The notes beneath the pieces were generated by a model. The model worked only from the letters and a program-made list of their open reading frames with translations, was not told where the DNA came from and did no database searches. From positions 1 to 48,697 of the forward strand of contig JAEUQR010000193.1 of NCBI GenBank assembly GCA_016789705.1: 48,697 nucleotides of DNA, given 5' to 3'. How positions within the stretch are numbered: position 1 is the stretch's first letter; every line of letters starts with the position of its first letter. This document shows, piece by piece, positions 25,883 through 33,908 of this stretch. The position numbers and the translations under genes are program-made. The stretch is from Acidobacteriota bacterium. GTDB taxonomy: Bacteria; Acidobacteriota; Vicinamibacteria; Vicinamibacterales; UBA2999.

Positions 25883-26977
25883 CTATCGCGCCGTGCCCTC
25901 CAGCTCCTCGTAGACGCGTGCCACGCCGTGCCAGAGCACGCCGGGCGTCGTGAGGGCGGGGTAATTGGTGGCATGCGCCCGCATGTCCATTTTTGCTGCG
26001 GCGGCCTCGGCCGGCACGCCCGCCGTGTGCAGGGCCTCGGCCTGCCGCCGGAAGTCGCGCAGGTAGGCGATGAAGTGGTCGATCTTGGCCTTGCCGCGGA
26101 AGACCGCGCCGTGGCCGGGCAACGTGGTGTCGAAGTCGAGCGCCCGCAGCTTCTCGAGCGTGGCCGGCCATTCGGCCGTGAAGCCGTCGCCGATATACGA
26201 CGTGCCTTCGACGAGCAGATCGCCGGTGATGACGAGCCGCTCCTTCGGCAGGAAGACCACGATGTCGCCCCCGGTGTGCGCGCGCCCCAGATACAGCAGG
26301 CGGATCTCGCGGCCGCCGCGCACGAGCGTCAGGTGGTCGGTAAAGGTGAGCGTCGGCGGCGCCGGCACGAGCACCTTCGAGCCGGCCAGCTGCGTCTCGG
26401 CGATGGCGAGCTGGGAGGCGAGCGACGCCTTGTCGGCCGCGGGTGCGGCGGCGAGCTTCGCCTTCAGGTCGGCGATGCGCGCCGGCAGGCCGGTCGTGAT
26501 GAACATCTCGTAGCTGCGGCCCTTCATCGAGTCGCCGGCGGCGAGCCTCGCGCGCGTGTACTCGTGCCCGATGACGGTGACGTCGGGCCCGTAGATCTGG
26601 TTGCCGTGCGCGTGGTCCCAGTGCCAGTGCGTGTTCACCACGTAGCGCACGGGTTTCGGCGTGAGCGATTTCAGCTCCTCACGCAGCGCCCACGCGGCGC
26701 CCGGTGACAGGTTCGTGTCGACCACGATCACGTCGTCGGCGTTCACGATGACCGAGGCATTGCAGCCCACGGCCAGCGCACCGGTGCCGACGGCGTGGTA
26801 CACGCCCGGCACCACCTCGTTGAACGTGAAGGCCTTGCCCGCGTAGGTGGCGCCGGCGGGACGCCCGGCGTCCTGCGCCGAGACGTGGTCGACGCTCGCC
26901 GTGACGAGCACGGCCAGGCCGGCGGCCGCCACGAGCGTCAGGACGATGCCGCGGTGATGATGGACGGTTCGGACCAT
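25883..26977 (-). CDS. Exported metallo-beta-lactamase-fold hydrolase
   Basis: A 364-residue protein with an N-terminal hydrophobic signal (about 10-35, VSAQD) and an MBL fold. The zinc motif NTHWHWDHAHG places His117, His119, Asp121 and His122. Downstream metal positions are GRAHTGGDIVVF, VITGDLLVEG and LPGHGAVF. A helical insert (about 150-200, rich in Ala/Lys) separates the halves. This resembles quinoprotein-relay or glyoxalase-II-like MBL proteins found beside acidobacterial secreted enzymes, not a typical B1 beta-lactamase, so antibiotic hydrolysis should not be assumed. Its ribosome site is GAGAGG ten bases before the ATG. It is 14 bases downstream of exonuclease III on the same strand. 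Confidence 0.82.
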   Translation of the reverse strand: MVRTVHHHRGIVLTLVAAAGLAVLVTASVDHVSAQDAGRPAGATYAGKAFTFNEVVPGVYHAVGTGALAVGCNASVIVNADDVIVVDTNLSPGAAWALREELKSLTPKPVRYVVNTHWHWDHAHGNQIYGPDVTVIGHEYTRARLAAGDSMKGRSYEMFITTGLPARIADLKAKLAAAPAADKASLASQLAIAETQLAGSKVLVPAPPTLTFTDHLTLVRGGREIRLLYLGRAHTGGDIVVFLPKERLVITGDLLVEGTSYIGDGFTAEWPATLEKLRALDFDTTLPGHGAVFRGKAKIDHFIAYLRDFRRQAEALHTAGVPAEAAAAKMDMRAHATNYPALTTPGVLWHGVARVYEELEGTAR

Positions 26978-26991
26978 ATGCAACGAGCCTC

Positions 26992-27750
26992 TCAAGAGAA
27001 TGTGGCGACGACGGGGCCGTGGTCGCTCGTGCCGAATTCCCGCTGCACCACGCAGGTGGACGCGCCGCCGGCGAGGGCCTGCGATGCGACGATGTAGTCG
27101 ATGCGCCAGCCGATGTTGCGCTGCTTCAGGTTGCGCCACGGCGCCCACCACGTGAAGAGGCTGTCGTCGGCCGGATGCAGCGTGCGCGCGATGTCGACGA
27201 GGCCGCGCGAGAGCAGGCGGGTGATGAGCGCGCGTTCGTCGTCGCGGGTGCCCACCTGGTTCGGTTTGCGTTCCTTCGGGTGGATGTCGAGGTCGGTGAG
27301 CGCCACGTTCAGATCGCCGGCGAAGAGCAGCGCGCGGCCGGCCGCCTGGTGTTCGGCCGCCCAGGCGTCCATGTCGGTGAGGAAACGCAGCTTCGCCCCG
27401 TAGTCCTTGCCGCCGTTCGGCACGTAGAACGACGAGGTCACGACCGGCCCGTGGCCGAAATCGATCTCGGTGGAAATGACGCGCGTCTCGAAGTCGAACG
27501 GCGGATGCGTGAAGACCGGCGGCGTCGCCACGAGGGCCTTCGAGATGAAGAGCCCCACGCCGGAGTAGCCCTTGTCGCCGTGGTAGCCGGTCCAGTAACC
27601 CTCGAGGTCGCGCAGGTCGAAGGGCAGTTGATCGGGATTGGCTTTCAGTTCCTGCAGGCAGACGATGTCGGGTTTTTCGGTCACCAGCCACTCGAGCAGT
27701 TGCCCCTGGCGGGCGCGGATGCCGTTGACGTTCCAGGTCGCGATTTTCAT
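26992..27750 (-). CDS. xthA: Exodeoxyribonuclease III
   Basis: A 252-residue endonuclease/exonuclease/phosphatase-fold protein of normal ExoIII length. Active-site motifs are all present: MKIATWNVNGIRAR (Asn), CLQELKA (metal Glu), GDLNVAL (Asp/Asn pair), WRIDYIVAS, and TSDHGPV (catalytic Asp-His). It removes 3'-blocked ends and incises abasic sites in base-excision repair. It lies 13 bases downstream of a TetR regulator gene and 14 bases upstream of the MBL hydrolase gene, so the three form a minus-strand operon although their functions are not obviously related. Confidence 0.93.
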   Translation of the reverse strand: MKIATWNVNGIRARQGQLLEWLVTEKPDIVCLQELKANPDQLPFDLRDLEGYWTGYHGDKGYSGVGLFISKALVATPPVFTHPPFDFETRVISTEIDFGHGPVVTSSFYVPNGGKDYGAKLRFLTDMDAWAAEHQAAGRALLFAGDLNVALTDLDIHPKERKPNQVGTRDDERALITRLLSRGLVDIARTLHPADDSLFTWWAPWRNLKQRNIGWRIDYIVASQALAGGASTCVVQREFGTSDHGPVVATFS

Positions 27751-27763
27751 GAACGCCCGATCA

Positions 27764-28357
27764 TCACCCGGCGGCGAGGTGTTGCAGACGGATTTCTATG
27801 GCAACCCGGGCGGCGCGTGCGGCAGCCTCGCCCTCACCCGCCGCATCTCTCGCCGCGGCGTCGAGCAGCGCCTCGACTTCGAACGCGACCTGGGCGGCGT
27901 CAGTCGCCGGCGCGAGTTCGCCGCTGCGGATGGCCGCGGCCACATCCCCGCTGAGGGTCGTGCGCCAGCCTGCCCGCCAGGCGCGCATCCGGTCGCGGGC
28001 CGGCCCGTTCACGCCGCGCGGGTCGGGCCCGAGCACGGCGAGGGCGGTGCTGCCGGCCGCCGCCGCCGCGAGCCAGCCTTCGACGCGGGCGGCCAGGCGG
28101 GCCACGCCGGGCGGCGCGGCGTCGGCCGGTGCCACGACGGCGCGGGCGAAGTGTGCCGCCGCGGCGTCCACGACGGCGGCGTCGAGCGCGTCCTTCGACC
28201 CGAAGAGCGCGAACACCCCGCTCTTGCTCATGCCGAGGGCGTCGGCCAGGGCGCCGATGCTGGCGGCCGCCGGGCCGCCGGCGGCGGCGAGGTCGAGCGC
28301 ACGGGTGAGCACGAGGCGTCGGCTGGTGGCCCCGTTCTGGCGGACGCTCCTCGGCAT
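27764..28357 (-). CDS. TetR family transcriptional regulator
   Basis: A 197-residue protein with an N-terminal TetR helix-turn-helix: LVLTRALDLAAAGGPAAASIGALADALGMSKSGVFALFGSKDALDAAVVDAA (about 15-66, two parts of the same domain). The C-terminal ligand domain is alanine-rich and unrecognised. It is led by a leaderless -10-like TACACT seven bases before the ATG. A palindromic operator ACGAACGTTCGT lies in the region where the -35 would be, strongly suggesting autorepression. The regulator likely also affects the downstream xthA and MBL genes. The inducer is unknown. Confidence 0.85.
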   Translation of the reverse strand: MPRSVRQNGATSRRLVLTRALDLAAAGGPAAASIGALADALGMSKSGVFALFGSKDALDAAVVDAAAAHFARAVVAPADAAPPGVARLAARVEGWLAAAAAGSTALAVLGPDPRGVNGPARDRMRAWRAGWRTTLSGDVAAAIRSGELAPATDAAQVAFEVEALLDAAARDAAGEGEAAARAARVAIEIRLQHLAAG

Positions 28358-28364
28358 CAACTGA

Positions 28365-28370
28365 AGTGTA
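28365..28370 (-). promoter_or_regulatory. -10-like hexamer of leaderless tetR-family gene
   Basis: TACACT on the minus strand, seven bases before the ATG at 28357, with no ribosome site between. Confidence 0.35.
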
Positions 28371-28378
28371 GAACAAAA

Positions 28379-28399
28379 TAGATCTATACGAACGTTCGT
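28379..28399. promoter_or_regulatory. TetR-type operator cluster
   Basis: Two palindromes lie side by side: TAGATCTA (28379-28386) and the 12-bp ACGAACGTTCGT (28388-28399), the latter followed by another TCGTTCG half. It covers the position expected for the -35 of the regulator's promoter, so binding would block its own transcription. The patch is AT-richer than the surrounding DNA. Confidence 0.55.
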
Positions 28400-28502
28400 T
28401 CGTTTATCAAGGCTCCTCGGTCCTGCTTGGGGCTCGCGTCGCCAAGCTGAGCGGCGAACGGCCGGTCCGTGCAGCCGTGCGTCAAAGCGGAGGGGTGGGC
28501 GG

Positions 28503-28508
28503 TATACT
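28503..28508 (+). promoter_or_regulatory. -10 element of exported methyltransferase gene
   Basis: TATACT within GGTATACT, 27 bases before the ATG at 28536. A ribosome site (AAGGAGC) starts at 28523. The same GGTATACT octamer lies upstream of the sulfite dehydrogenase gene (34608-34613). Confidence 0.5.
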
Positions 28509-28535
28509 CGCCTTCCTGCCCCGAAGGAGCCTGCG

Positions 28536-29084
28536 ATGCGCCGTCTGCTGACCGTTCTGACCCTCGCTTCCATCCTCACGGCCCTGCCGCTCGGCGTCGC
28601 CGCCCAGGAGGCCGCGCCCACCCGCCGGCCCGACGTGATCTACGTGCCCACGCCCGAGGAAGTCGTCGAGGCGATGCTCCAGGTGGCCAGGGTCACGAAA
28701 TCCGACGTGGTCTACGACCTTGGTACCGGCGATGGCCGCATCCCCGTCACCGCCGCGAAGAAGTACGGCGCCCGCGGCGTGGGCATCGACATCGACCCGC
28801 AGCGCATCAAGGACGCCAGCGAGAACGTGGCGAAGAACGGCGTGGCTGACCGGGTGCGCATCATCCAGGGCGACCTCTTCGAAACCAACATCTCCGAAGC
28901 CACGGTGGTCACGCTCTACCTGCTCCCGTCACTCAACCAGAAGCTGATGCCGAAGTTGATGAAGGAGCTCAGGCCTGGCACCCGCATCGTCTCGCACGCC
29001 TTCGACATGGGTGAGTGGAAGCCGGAACAGGAACTGGACGTCAACGGCCGGAAGGTCTACTACTGGACGATCCCGAAGCGGTAG
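28536..29084 (+). CDS. Signal-peptide-bearing SAM-dependent methyltransferase
   Basis: A 182-residue protein with a clear Sec signal peptide (about 1-23, VAAQE) followed by a Rossmann methyltransferase domain: VVYDLGTGDGRIPVTAAKKYG (motif I, within about 58-78), GIDIDPQRI (acidic end of beta 2), IIQGDLFE and ATVVTLYLLPSLNQKL (post-motif). It is shorter than most soluble methyltransferases. SAM is cytosolic, so an exported version is unexpected. Either the leader is an uncleaved anchor leaving the domain inside, or the protein binds something other than SAM. Similar leader-bearing methyltransferases are known in Planctomycetota and Acidobacteriota without a defined role. The start is supported by a strong ribosome site and a -10. 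Confidence 0.8.
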   Translation: MRRLLTVLTLASILTALPLGVAAQEAAPTRRPDVIYVPTPEEVVEAMLQVARVTKSDVVYDLGTGDGRIPVTAAKKYGARGVGIDIDPQRIKDASENVAKNGVADRVRIIQGDLFETNISEATVVTLYLLPSLNQKLMPKLMKELRPGTRIVSHAFDMGEWKPEQELDVNGRKVYYWTIPKR

Positions 29085-29097
29085 GCGCCGGGCGGCG

Positions 29098-29625
29098 TCA
29101 CGCCTGCGCGCTGCGCACGAGGGCCGCGAGCTCGCGGCCCTGGGCGAGCGTCTGCGCGACGTTCCACGGCCAGAGCAGGCCCTGACGCCGCCAGCGCACC
29201 ACCTCGCCTTCGATGTCCACGTCGCCGCCGTGCGGCCAGGCCTTCAGCACCGGCAGCGCCTCGTCGAGGGCCCGGGCCTGGGTGACGCCGCCACTCGCGC
29301 GCGGCAGCGCCGCCCCGGGCACGCGCACGACCACCAGCGTGTACCACTTCTCGGCGCGTCCGGTGGGCAGGCCGGCCCGATGTTCCGCCAGCCAGACTTC
29401 ATCGCCGGCCGTGACCTGATGGAACGTGAGGCCGAACGAGCGCAGGCGTTTCGCCAGTCGCGACGTATGCGCGAGCAGTGCGCCGCCATCGGTCTCCCGG
29501 TTCACCGGCGACCACCCGCCCGTCGCGGCCCACGCCCGCAGCCGGGCGGCGCGCCAGCCGTCCACGACGAGCGCCCCGGCGAACATGACGCCGAGCAGCA
29601 GGACGACCGCAAGTACCGATGCCAT
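29098..29625 (-). CDS. Hypothetical membrane-anchored protein
   Basis: A 175-residue protein with one N-terminal TM (about 3-22, VLAVVLLLGVMFAGALVVDGW) and an alpha/beta soluble part containing RLRSFGLTFHQVTAGDEVWLAEH and WYTLVVVRVPGAALPR. I do not recognise the family. It follows the glycosylasparaginase gene by 11 bases on the same strand, so it is probably co-expressed. GAGGCGG lies just upstream of the ATG. The 3' end is 13 bases from the convergent exported methyltransferase gene. Confidence 0.65.
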   Translation of the reverse strand: MASVLAVVLLLGVMFAGALVVDGWRAARLRAWAATGGWSPVNRETDGGALLAHTSRLAKRLRSFGLTFHQVTAGDEVWLAEHRAGLPTGRAEKWYTLVVVRVPGAALPRASGGVTQARALDEALPVLKAWPHGGDVDIEGEVVRWRRQGLLWPWNVAQTLAQGRELAALVRSAQA

Positions 29626-29636
29626 CCGCCGCCTCG

Positions 29637-30761
29637 CTACTCGCTGCCGTCGCCCGGCAGGAGCGGCTCGCAGTTGCGTGTTTCCGGACCGTTGGCCGTG
29701 CAGACGGCGAACTTCGTCGCGTACATCGACACGGCGGCGAACTCGCCCTTCTTGTTGAACATGTAGAAGCTGAGGTTGAAGAGGGGATTCCCCGACTTGT
29801 TGAGGAGCCGCTTCTCGATCGTGTTGGCGCGGATACGGCGCAGGGCCTCCATGCCGGCGTCCTTCGGCGACTTGCCGGCCCGCATCTGCTCGACGATCAG
29901 GTACGAGTTGAGCCCGTACAGATTGGCTTCGCCACGCCCGGTCGAACCGGCGGCGCCCACTTCGTTGTCCACGTAGAGCCCGGCGCCGAGAATGGGCGAG
30001 TCGCCGACGCGTCCGGGGATCTTCCAGGCCATGCCGCTCGTGGTCGTCACGCCGCAGATCTCGCCCTTGGCGTTGATGCCGTCGCAGTTGATCGTGCCCC
30101 AGAAGTGGTTGGGGTCGATGAGGCCGTCCTGCACCATGCTCAGGCCGGCCATGAGGCCGACGCGGTCGCGCTTCTTCGGGTCGAGGTAGTGCTCGGGGTC
30201 GACCCGGCGCTTCCACTCGAGCCACAGGCGGCGCGACTTCTCGGTGTTGAGGTCGTCTTCGATGCGGAAGCCCATCGTGCGCGCGAACTCCTGCGCGCCC
30301 TTGCCGACGAGCAGATGGTGGTCGGTTTCCTCGAGCACGGCTTTGGCGACGAGCGACGGTGCCCGCACGCCTTCGATGGCGGCGACGCCGCCGGCCCGCT
30401 TGAGCGGCCCGTGCATGCAGCACGAGTCGAGCTGCACGACGCCATCGGCGTTCGGCAGGCCGCCGTAGCCGACGCCCGATTCCTCGGGATCGAGCTCGCA
30501 GATGTTCACGCCGGCGACGAGCGCGTCGAGCACGTCCTTGCCGCCGCTCGTCATCATCTCGAAGGCGAGCTGCACGGTGGTCTTCGTGCCGCCGTCCTTG
30601 TACATGTTGCCGTTGTCGGAGGCGATGACCACCGGCGTGACGCCGCCCGTGCGCACGGCCGGTGCCTGGCCGAACGCCGGCGCGGCGCCGAGGGTGAGCG
30701 CGGCGGCGGCCGTGGACGTGGAGGTCTGGACGAACTCGCGGCGGGTGATGGGCGTGGACAT
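29637..30761 (-). CDS. N4-(beta-N-acetylglucosaminyl)-L-asparaginase (Ntn hydrolase), Tat-exported
   Basis: A 374-residue glycosylasparaginase-family protein with a twin-arginine leader (TRREFVQTSTS). The predicted autocleavage site is FWGT, with Thr223 as the new N-terminal nucleophile. Supporting residues are GVTTTSG and GRVGDSPILGAG (the Arg and Asp that bind the aspartyl moiety), followed by YVDNEVGAAGSTGRGE. This is the usual length of the alpha plus beta precursor. In the periplasm it would remove asparagine from glycopeptides or hydrolyse beta-aspartyl peptides. AGGAGCCCTT provides the ribosome site. It precedes a small membrane protein in the same operon. Confidence 0.88.
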   Translation of the reverse strand: MSTPITRREFVQTSTSTAAAALTLGAAPAFGQAPAVRTGGVTPVVIASDNGNMYKDGGTKTTVQLAFEMMTSGGKDVLDALVAGVNICELDPEESGVGYGGLPNADGVVQLDSCCMHGPLKRAGGVAAIEGVRAPSLVAKAVLEETDHHLLVGKGAQEFARTMGFRIEDDLNTEKSRRLWLEWKRRVDPEHYLDPKKRDRVGLMAGLSMVQDGLIDPNHFWGTINCDGINAKGEICGVTTTSGMAWKIPGRVGDSPILGAGLYVDNEVGAAGSTGRGEANLYGLNSYLIVEQMRAGKSPKDAGMEALRRIRANTIEKRLLNKSGNPLFNLSFYMFNKKGEFAAVSMYATKFAVCTANGPETRNCEPLLPGDGSE

Positions 30762-30823
30762 AAGGGCTCCTCGGAACGCGCGGGAGGATCCTACTACCGG
30801 ACGTGGCAGGACGGGCGAACCGC

Positions 30824-31531
30824 TCACGGCCGCAGCACGGCGCGTGGGCGTGGCGGCGCGGCGCGTTTCGTCCACAGCCGCAGCGGTCCGCGGAACGACA
30901 GGTCCACGCGCGTCTGCTCGAACGTGCGGGGCGGGTAGCGGCCGAAGCCGTTGTAGGTCACGACCACGGCCCCCACCGGCAGGCCGGCCAGAAACCGCGT
31001 CATCGCCTCCACGTCGCGCCGCCAGGTCTCGCGGGTGAAGGTGATGTCGTCACTCGCGGCCTCGGCGCTGTCGATCGTGTACGCGTTGAACGGATTGAAG
31101 AGGTAGTAGGCGTCGGCGGCCGGCGTGGGCACCGTGCCGAACGCCCCTTCGATGAAGGTCACCCGATCGTGCAGACCGAAGCGCGCCGTAAGGGCGCGTG
31201 CCGCGGTCACGAGCGAGGGCCGCTGCTCGAGGCCGATGACCCTGAGGCCCGAGAGGAGTGCCAGGCCCACGCAGAACTTGCCGGCGCCCGAGCCGACGTC
31301 CACGATCGTGCCGACGCCCTCCTCGCGCAGCCACGAGGCCACCTGCCGTACGACCGGCGCGGGCGTCCAGTAGTCGTCGGACACCGCGCGCAGGGCGGGC
31401 GGCAGCAGGTGATCGAAGAGGGTGTCGGCGCGGGCGTCGCCGGCCGCGAGGGCGTCGGCGGCGCGGCGAACGTCCTCGGCCGATGGTTCGGCCGGGGCGA
31501 GGGGCGACGACGGAGAAGGCGGAGCTGGCAT
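30824..31531 (-). CDS. SAM-dependent methyltransferase (class I)
   Basis: A 235-residue cytosolic protein with motif I TIVDVGSGAGKFCVGLALLSG (about 94-114) and IGLEQRPSL (acidic end of beta 2), RVTFIEGAFG, and the post-motif YLFNPFNAYT. The segment NPF(N) resembles the NPP(F/Y) catalytic motif region of N-methyltransferases but is altered, so the substrate is open. The N-terminus to about 50 is proline-rich. Start ATG 31531 was chosen for the short leader before the conserved domain, and the upstream in-frame region overlaps the DUF2330 gene. It ends 62 bases before the glycosylasparaginase start. Confidence 0.75.
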   Translation of the reverse strand: MPAPPSPSSPLAPAEPSAEDVRRAADALAAGDARADTLFDHLLPPALRAVSDDYWTPAPVVRQVASWLREEGVGTIVDVGSGAGKFCVGLALLSGLRVIGLEQRPSLVTAARALTARFGLHDRVTFIEGAFGTVPTPAADAYYLFNPFNAYTIDSAEAASDDITFTRETWRRDVEAMTRFLAGLPVGAVVVTYNGFGRYPPRTFEQTRVDLSFRGPLRLWTKRAAPPRPRAVLRP

Positions 31532-31577
31532 GCGCGCGGATTCGGCTGGCGCATTCAGCGTACGCCGTGCGCGCGCC

Positions 31578-32960
31578 TCACTTCCAGAGCTTCCGCCACC
31601 ACGGCGCGACGTCGGCTGCGGGATCGGCCGGCGGCGCCACCGGCCCGGCGCCCTGCCGGCGGCGGATGTCGGCCAGGTGCCAGCCGGTGAGTGACGCGAG
31701 TGCTTCGGCTTCGCGCACCTGGCGCGCGCGCACCTCGCGGCGGTAGGTCTCGCCCTCGGCACACGCCATCGGACCGGTCCACGCGTGTCGCAGCACGTAG
31801 CGTCCCTGGAAGTTCGTGCGGTCACCGGTTTCCTGGAACACGAGATCCTCCGGGAAGTGCGCCTGGTCGTAGCGCACGTGCAGGCGCGTCACGAAGACGT
31901 CCGCGGCGCCGCCCGGCATGCGGGCGAACGTGGGCCGGGCCCTGTCGCCGGCGCCATCGAGCCACGACACGCCGAGCTGACGGAGTTCGTCGCGCGACAG
32001 CGGATCGGCCGCGCACGGATCGCACCAGCCCATGTCCCACGCGTACTCCAGGAAGACGGCGCGCATGTCTTCACGGCGCACGTGCTGGTCGAACATCGCG
32101 CGGTACATCTTCCCGAACTCCGCCGGGTCCTTCAGGTAGGCGGGGATCTCGACATCGGTCTGGAGCTTCACGGTGCGGTAGTTCGTGCTCTCGACGCGGC
32201 CGCGGCGGGTGAGGGTGTAGACGAAGAGCTCCTGCGCGCCGTCGGCATTCACCATGCCGAGCCGGATCGGCAGCATGAACTTCGGCCACTCGTAGGCCAC
32301 CTGCAGCGGCCTCAGCGTCGAGAACCCGAGCGCCGACTGCTGCTGCAGATTCACCCTGGCGACGAAGAAGCGCATGTTCTGGCGGATGTAACTGCCGAGC
32401 ACCGCCGAGGCACCGGCGGGGATGCGGTAGCCGCTCTCGCGCAGCCACGTCTCGAGTCCGCTGCTCTGCTGCGCCGAGAGGATGAGGATGTCGTATTCGC
32501 CCACGGTGTAGCGCGCCTCGATCGTCACGCCGAGGTGCTTCGCCCGGCGTTCCGCGCGGTCAGCCGCTGGCGACGGGGCCTGCGACGCGCCGAGGCTCAT
32601 CGCCTCGCTCAGGGGGTAACGGCGCGCGCACGGGTCGGCGTCGAAGTACTCGACGAGGCGCGGTGCCGTGTAGGCATCGACGTGCGCGACGAGCGCGGCG
32701 TCGGCCACGTGGATCTGCTCGCGCGTGATGGCCGTCGGCACCGGGATCACCATGGCGAACTCGCGCGGATCGCCGCGGAAGTCGTTGGCCATCGTGAGCA
32801 CCGTGCGGTCGCCGTCGCGGGCGAGCACGACCTGCGAGGCTTTGTTGAAGATCGTGCTGCCGGCGCGTGCCACGTAGAAGCCGCAGAAGGCGGCGGCCGG
32901 CGCGGCAGTAGCGAGCGAGGCGGTGAGGGTGACGAGCAGCAGGGCGATCGGACGTGTCAT
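31578..32960 (-). CDS. DUF2330 exported protein, internal start of the continuous ORF
   Basis: A 460-residue protein if translated from ATG 32960, which has an ideal ribosome site (TGGAGG seven bases upstream) and begins TRPIALLLVTLTASLATAAPAAAFCGFYVARAG. This is a Sec signal peptide followed by the conserved FCGFYV of DUF2330. The family landmarks continue with VVLARDGDRTVLTMANDFRG, EFAMVIPVPTAITREQI, GEYDILILSAQQS and LETWLRESGYRIP. DUF2330 has no assigned function. Family members are usually exported or membrane-anchored, but no C-terminal hydrophobic helix is clear here (it ends WWRKLWK). The internal start, ribosome site and signal peptide together argue that this part is made as its own protein. 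Confidence 0.7.
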   Translation of the reverse strand: MTRPIALLLVTLTASLATAAPAAAFCGFYVARAGSTIFNKASQVVLARDGDRTVLTMANDFRGDPREFAMVIPVPTAITREQIHVADAALVAHVDAYTAPRLVEYFDADPCARRYPLSEAMSLGASQAPSPAADRAERRAKHLGVTIEARYTVGEYDILILSAQQSSGLETWLRESGYRIPAGASAVLGSYIRQNMRFFVARVNLQQQSALGFSTLRPLQVAYEWPKFMLPIRLGMVNADGAQELFVYTLTRRGRVESTNYRTVKLQTDVEIPAYLKDPAEFGKMYRAMFDQHVRREDMRAVFLEYAWDMGWCDPCAADPLSRDELRQLGVSWLDGAGDRARPTFARMPGGAADVFVTRLHVRYDQAHFPEDLVFQETGDRTNFQGRYVLRHAWTGPMACAEGETYRREVRARQVREAEALASLTGWHLADIRRRQGAGPVAPPADPAADVAPWWRKLWK

Positions 32961-33806
32961 CGGGAACCTCCAGTGAAGGCGGGGCAGGGCGAGGGTGCGC
33001 GGCCAGGCGTAGCGATGGCCGGGGAGCAGGCGGTCGATGAGCGGCACGGCGAGCGAGGCCACGGCCAGCGCCCACAGGAAGCCGTTCGGACGGAACAGAC
33101 GGAAGTGCACGTACCAGGCGCCAAAGGCGACGAGCCCCGCGAACAGGACTCGCCCGGCGCGTGAATCCGGCGTCGTCTTCGGGTCGGAGATCATGAAGAA
33201 GCTGAAGAGCAGGAACGCGCCGCTCTCGAGACGGTGCAGCGGAATCGACAGCGGCTCGCCGAGCGCGAGCGATCGGCCGGCGACGAGCGCCGCGTAGGCG
33301 GTGATGAAGGCCAGCGTCACGTCGCTTCGCGCCGAGCGGTGCACCACGGCCAGGCCCGCCGAGGCGATCGCGAACGCGAAGGTGGCGCCCGTGCCCCACT
33401 GCCCGGGCGACACCCACACGGCATCCGTCAGAAGCAGCAGCGCCACGAGGGCGCCGTTCGTCGGGTTGAAGACGTGTTTCCCGCCGACGCGCACGAGGAA
33501 CTTCGAGCCCACCGCGAGGGCCGCGCCCGCGGCCGTCCAGGCGAGGTGGTCCGTGCGCAGGAGCAGGCAGAGCGAGAGCGACGAGATGAGCGCGCTCTTC
33601 GCGCCGGACCGCCACGGCGCGCCGATGCGCCAGTCGCCGAGCCGCTGCACGGCGAGCGCCGTGCCGATGGTCACGGCCGCCTGCGCCGCCGTTACGTCGA
33701 AGGCGAGCGCCACGACCCCGTAGGTCAGCAGCGCGGCCAGCGTGGCGATCTGGCCGTGGCGCGGGTCGGCGGCGATCCAGGCGCGGATGAGGCGGGCTGC
33801 GGGCAT
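31578..33806 (-). CDS. RnfD/NqrB-like membrane protein in frame with DUF2330 (continuous ORF)
   Basis: A 742-codon uninterrupted frame. Residues about 1-282 are a multi-pass membrane domain of the RnfD/NqrB type (KFLVRVGGKHVFNPTNGALVALLLLT, a TGAT motif at about 139-142 that is the position used for covalent FMN attachment in this family, LFSFFMISDPKTTPDSRAG). From residue 283 the frame continues without a stop into a DUF2330 protein that has its own signal peptide. GGAGG precedes the outer ATG at 33806 by nine bases. A real fused protein would put a signal-like helix in the middle. More likely the stop between two genes has been lost and DUF2330 is also made from an internal start. No other Rnf or Nqr subunit is nearby. 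Confidence 0.65.
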   Translation of the reverse strand: MPAARLIRAWIAADPRHGQIATLAALLTYGVVALAFDVTAAQAAVTIGTALAVQRLGDWRIGAPWRSGAKSALISSLSLCLLLRTDHLAWTAAGAALAVGSKFLVRVGGKHVFNPTNGALVALLLLTDAVWVSPGQWGTGATFAFAIASAGLAVVHRSARSDVTLAFITAYAALVAGRSLALGEPLSIPLHRLESGAFLLFSFFMISDPKTTPDSRAGRVLFAGLVAFGAWYVHFRLFRPNGFLWALAVASLAVPLIDRLLPGHRYAWPRTLALPRLHWRFPMTRPIALLLVTLTASLATAAPAAAFCGFYVARAGSTIFNKASQVVLARDGDRTVLTMANDFRGDPREFAMVIPVPTAITREQIHVADAALVAHVDAYTAPRLVEYFDADPCARRYPLSEAMSLGASQAPSPAADRAERRAKHLGVTIEARYTVGEYDILILSAQQSSGLETWLRESGYRIPAGASAVLGSYIRQNMRFFVARVNLQQQSALGFSTLRPLQVAYEWPKFMLPIRLGMVNADGAQELFVYTLTRRGRVESTNYRTVKLQTDVEIPAYLKDPAEFGKMYRAMFDQHVRREDMRAVFLEYAWDMGWCDPCAADPLSRDELRQLGVSWLDGAGDRARPTFARMPGGAADVFVTRLHVRYDQAHFPEDLVFQETGDRTNFQGRYVLRHAWTGPMACAEGETYRREVRARQVREAEALASLTGWHLADIRRRQGAGPVAPPADPAADVAPWWRKLWK

Positions 33807-33908
33807 CGGTGTCGTCCTCCGGAGTGAGAACGGCGGCGCCCGGACTTCTTGCACGGCGGTCCTAGACCCGGGCGGGCCGCCGCCCTCGGCTGCCCAATAT
33901 CACCCGGA

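Noticed and set aside
25883-26977. A beta-lactamase conferring antibiotic resistance
   Set aside because: The zinc motif alone is shared by many hydrolases, and the sequence and neighbours do not fit a B1 or B3 resistance enzyme specifically.
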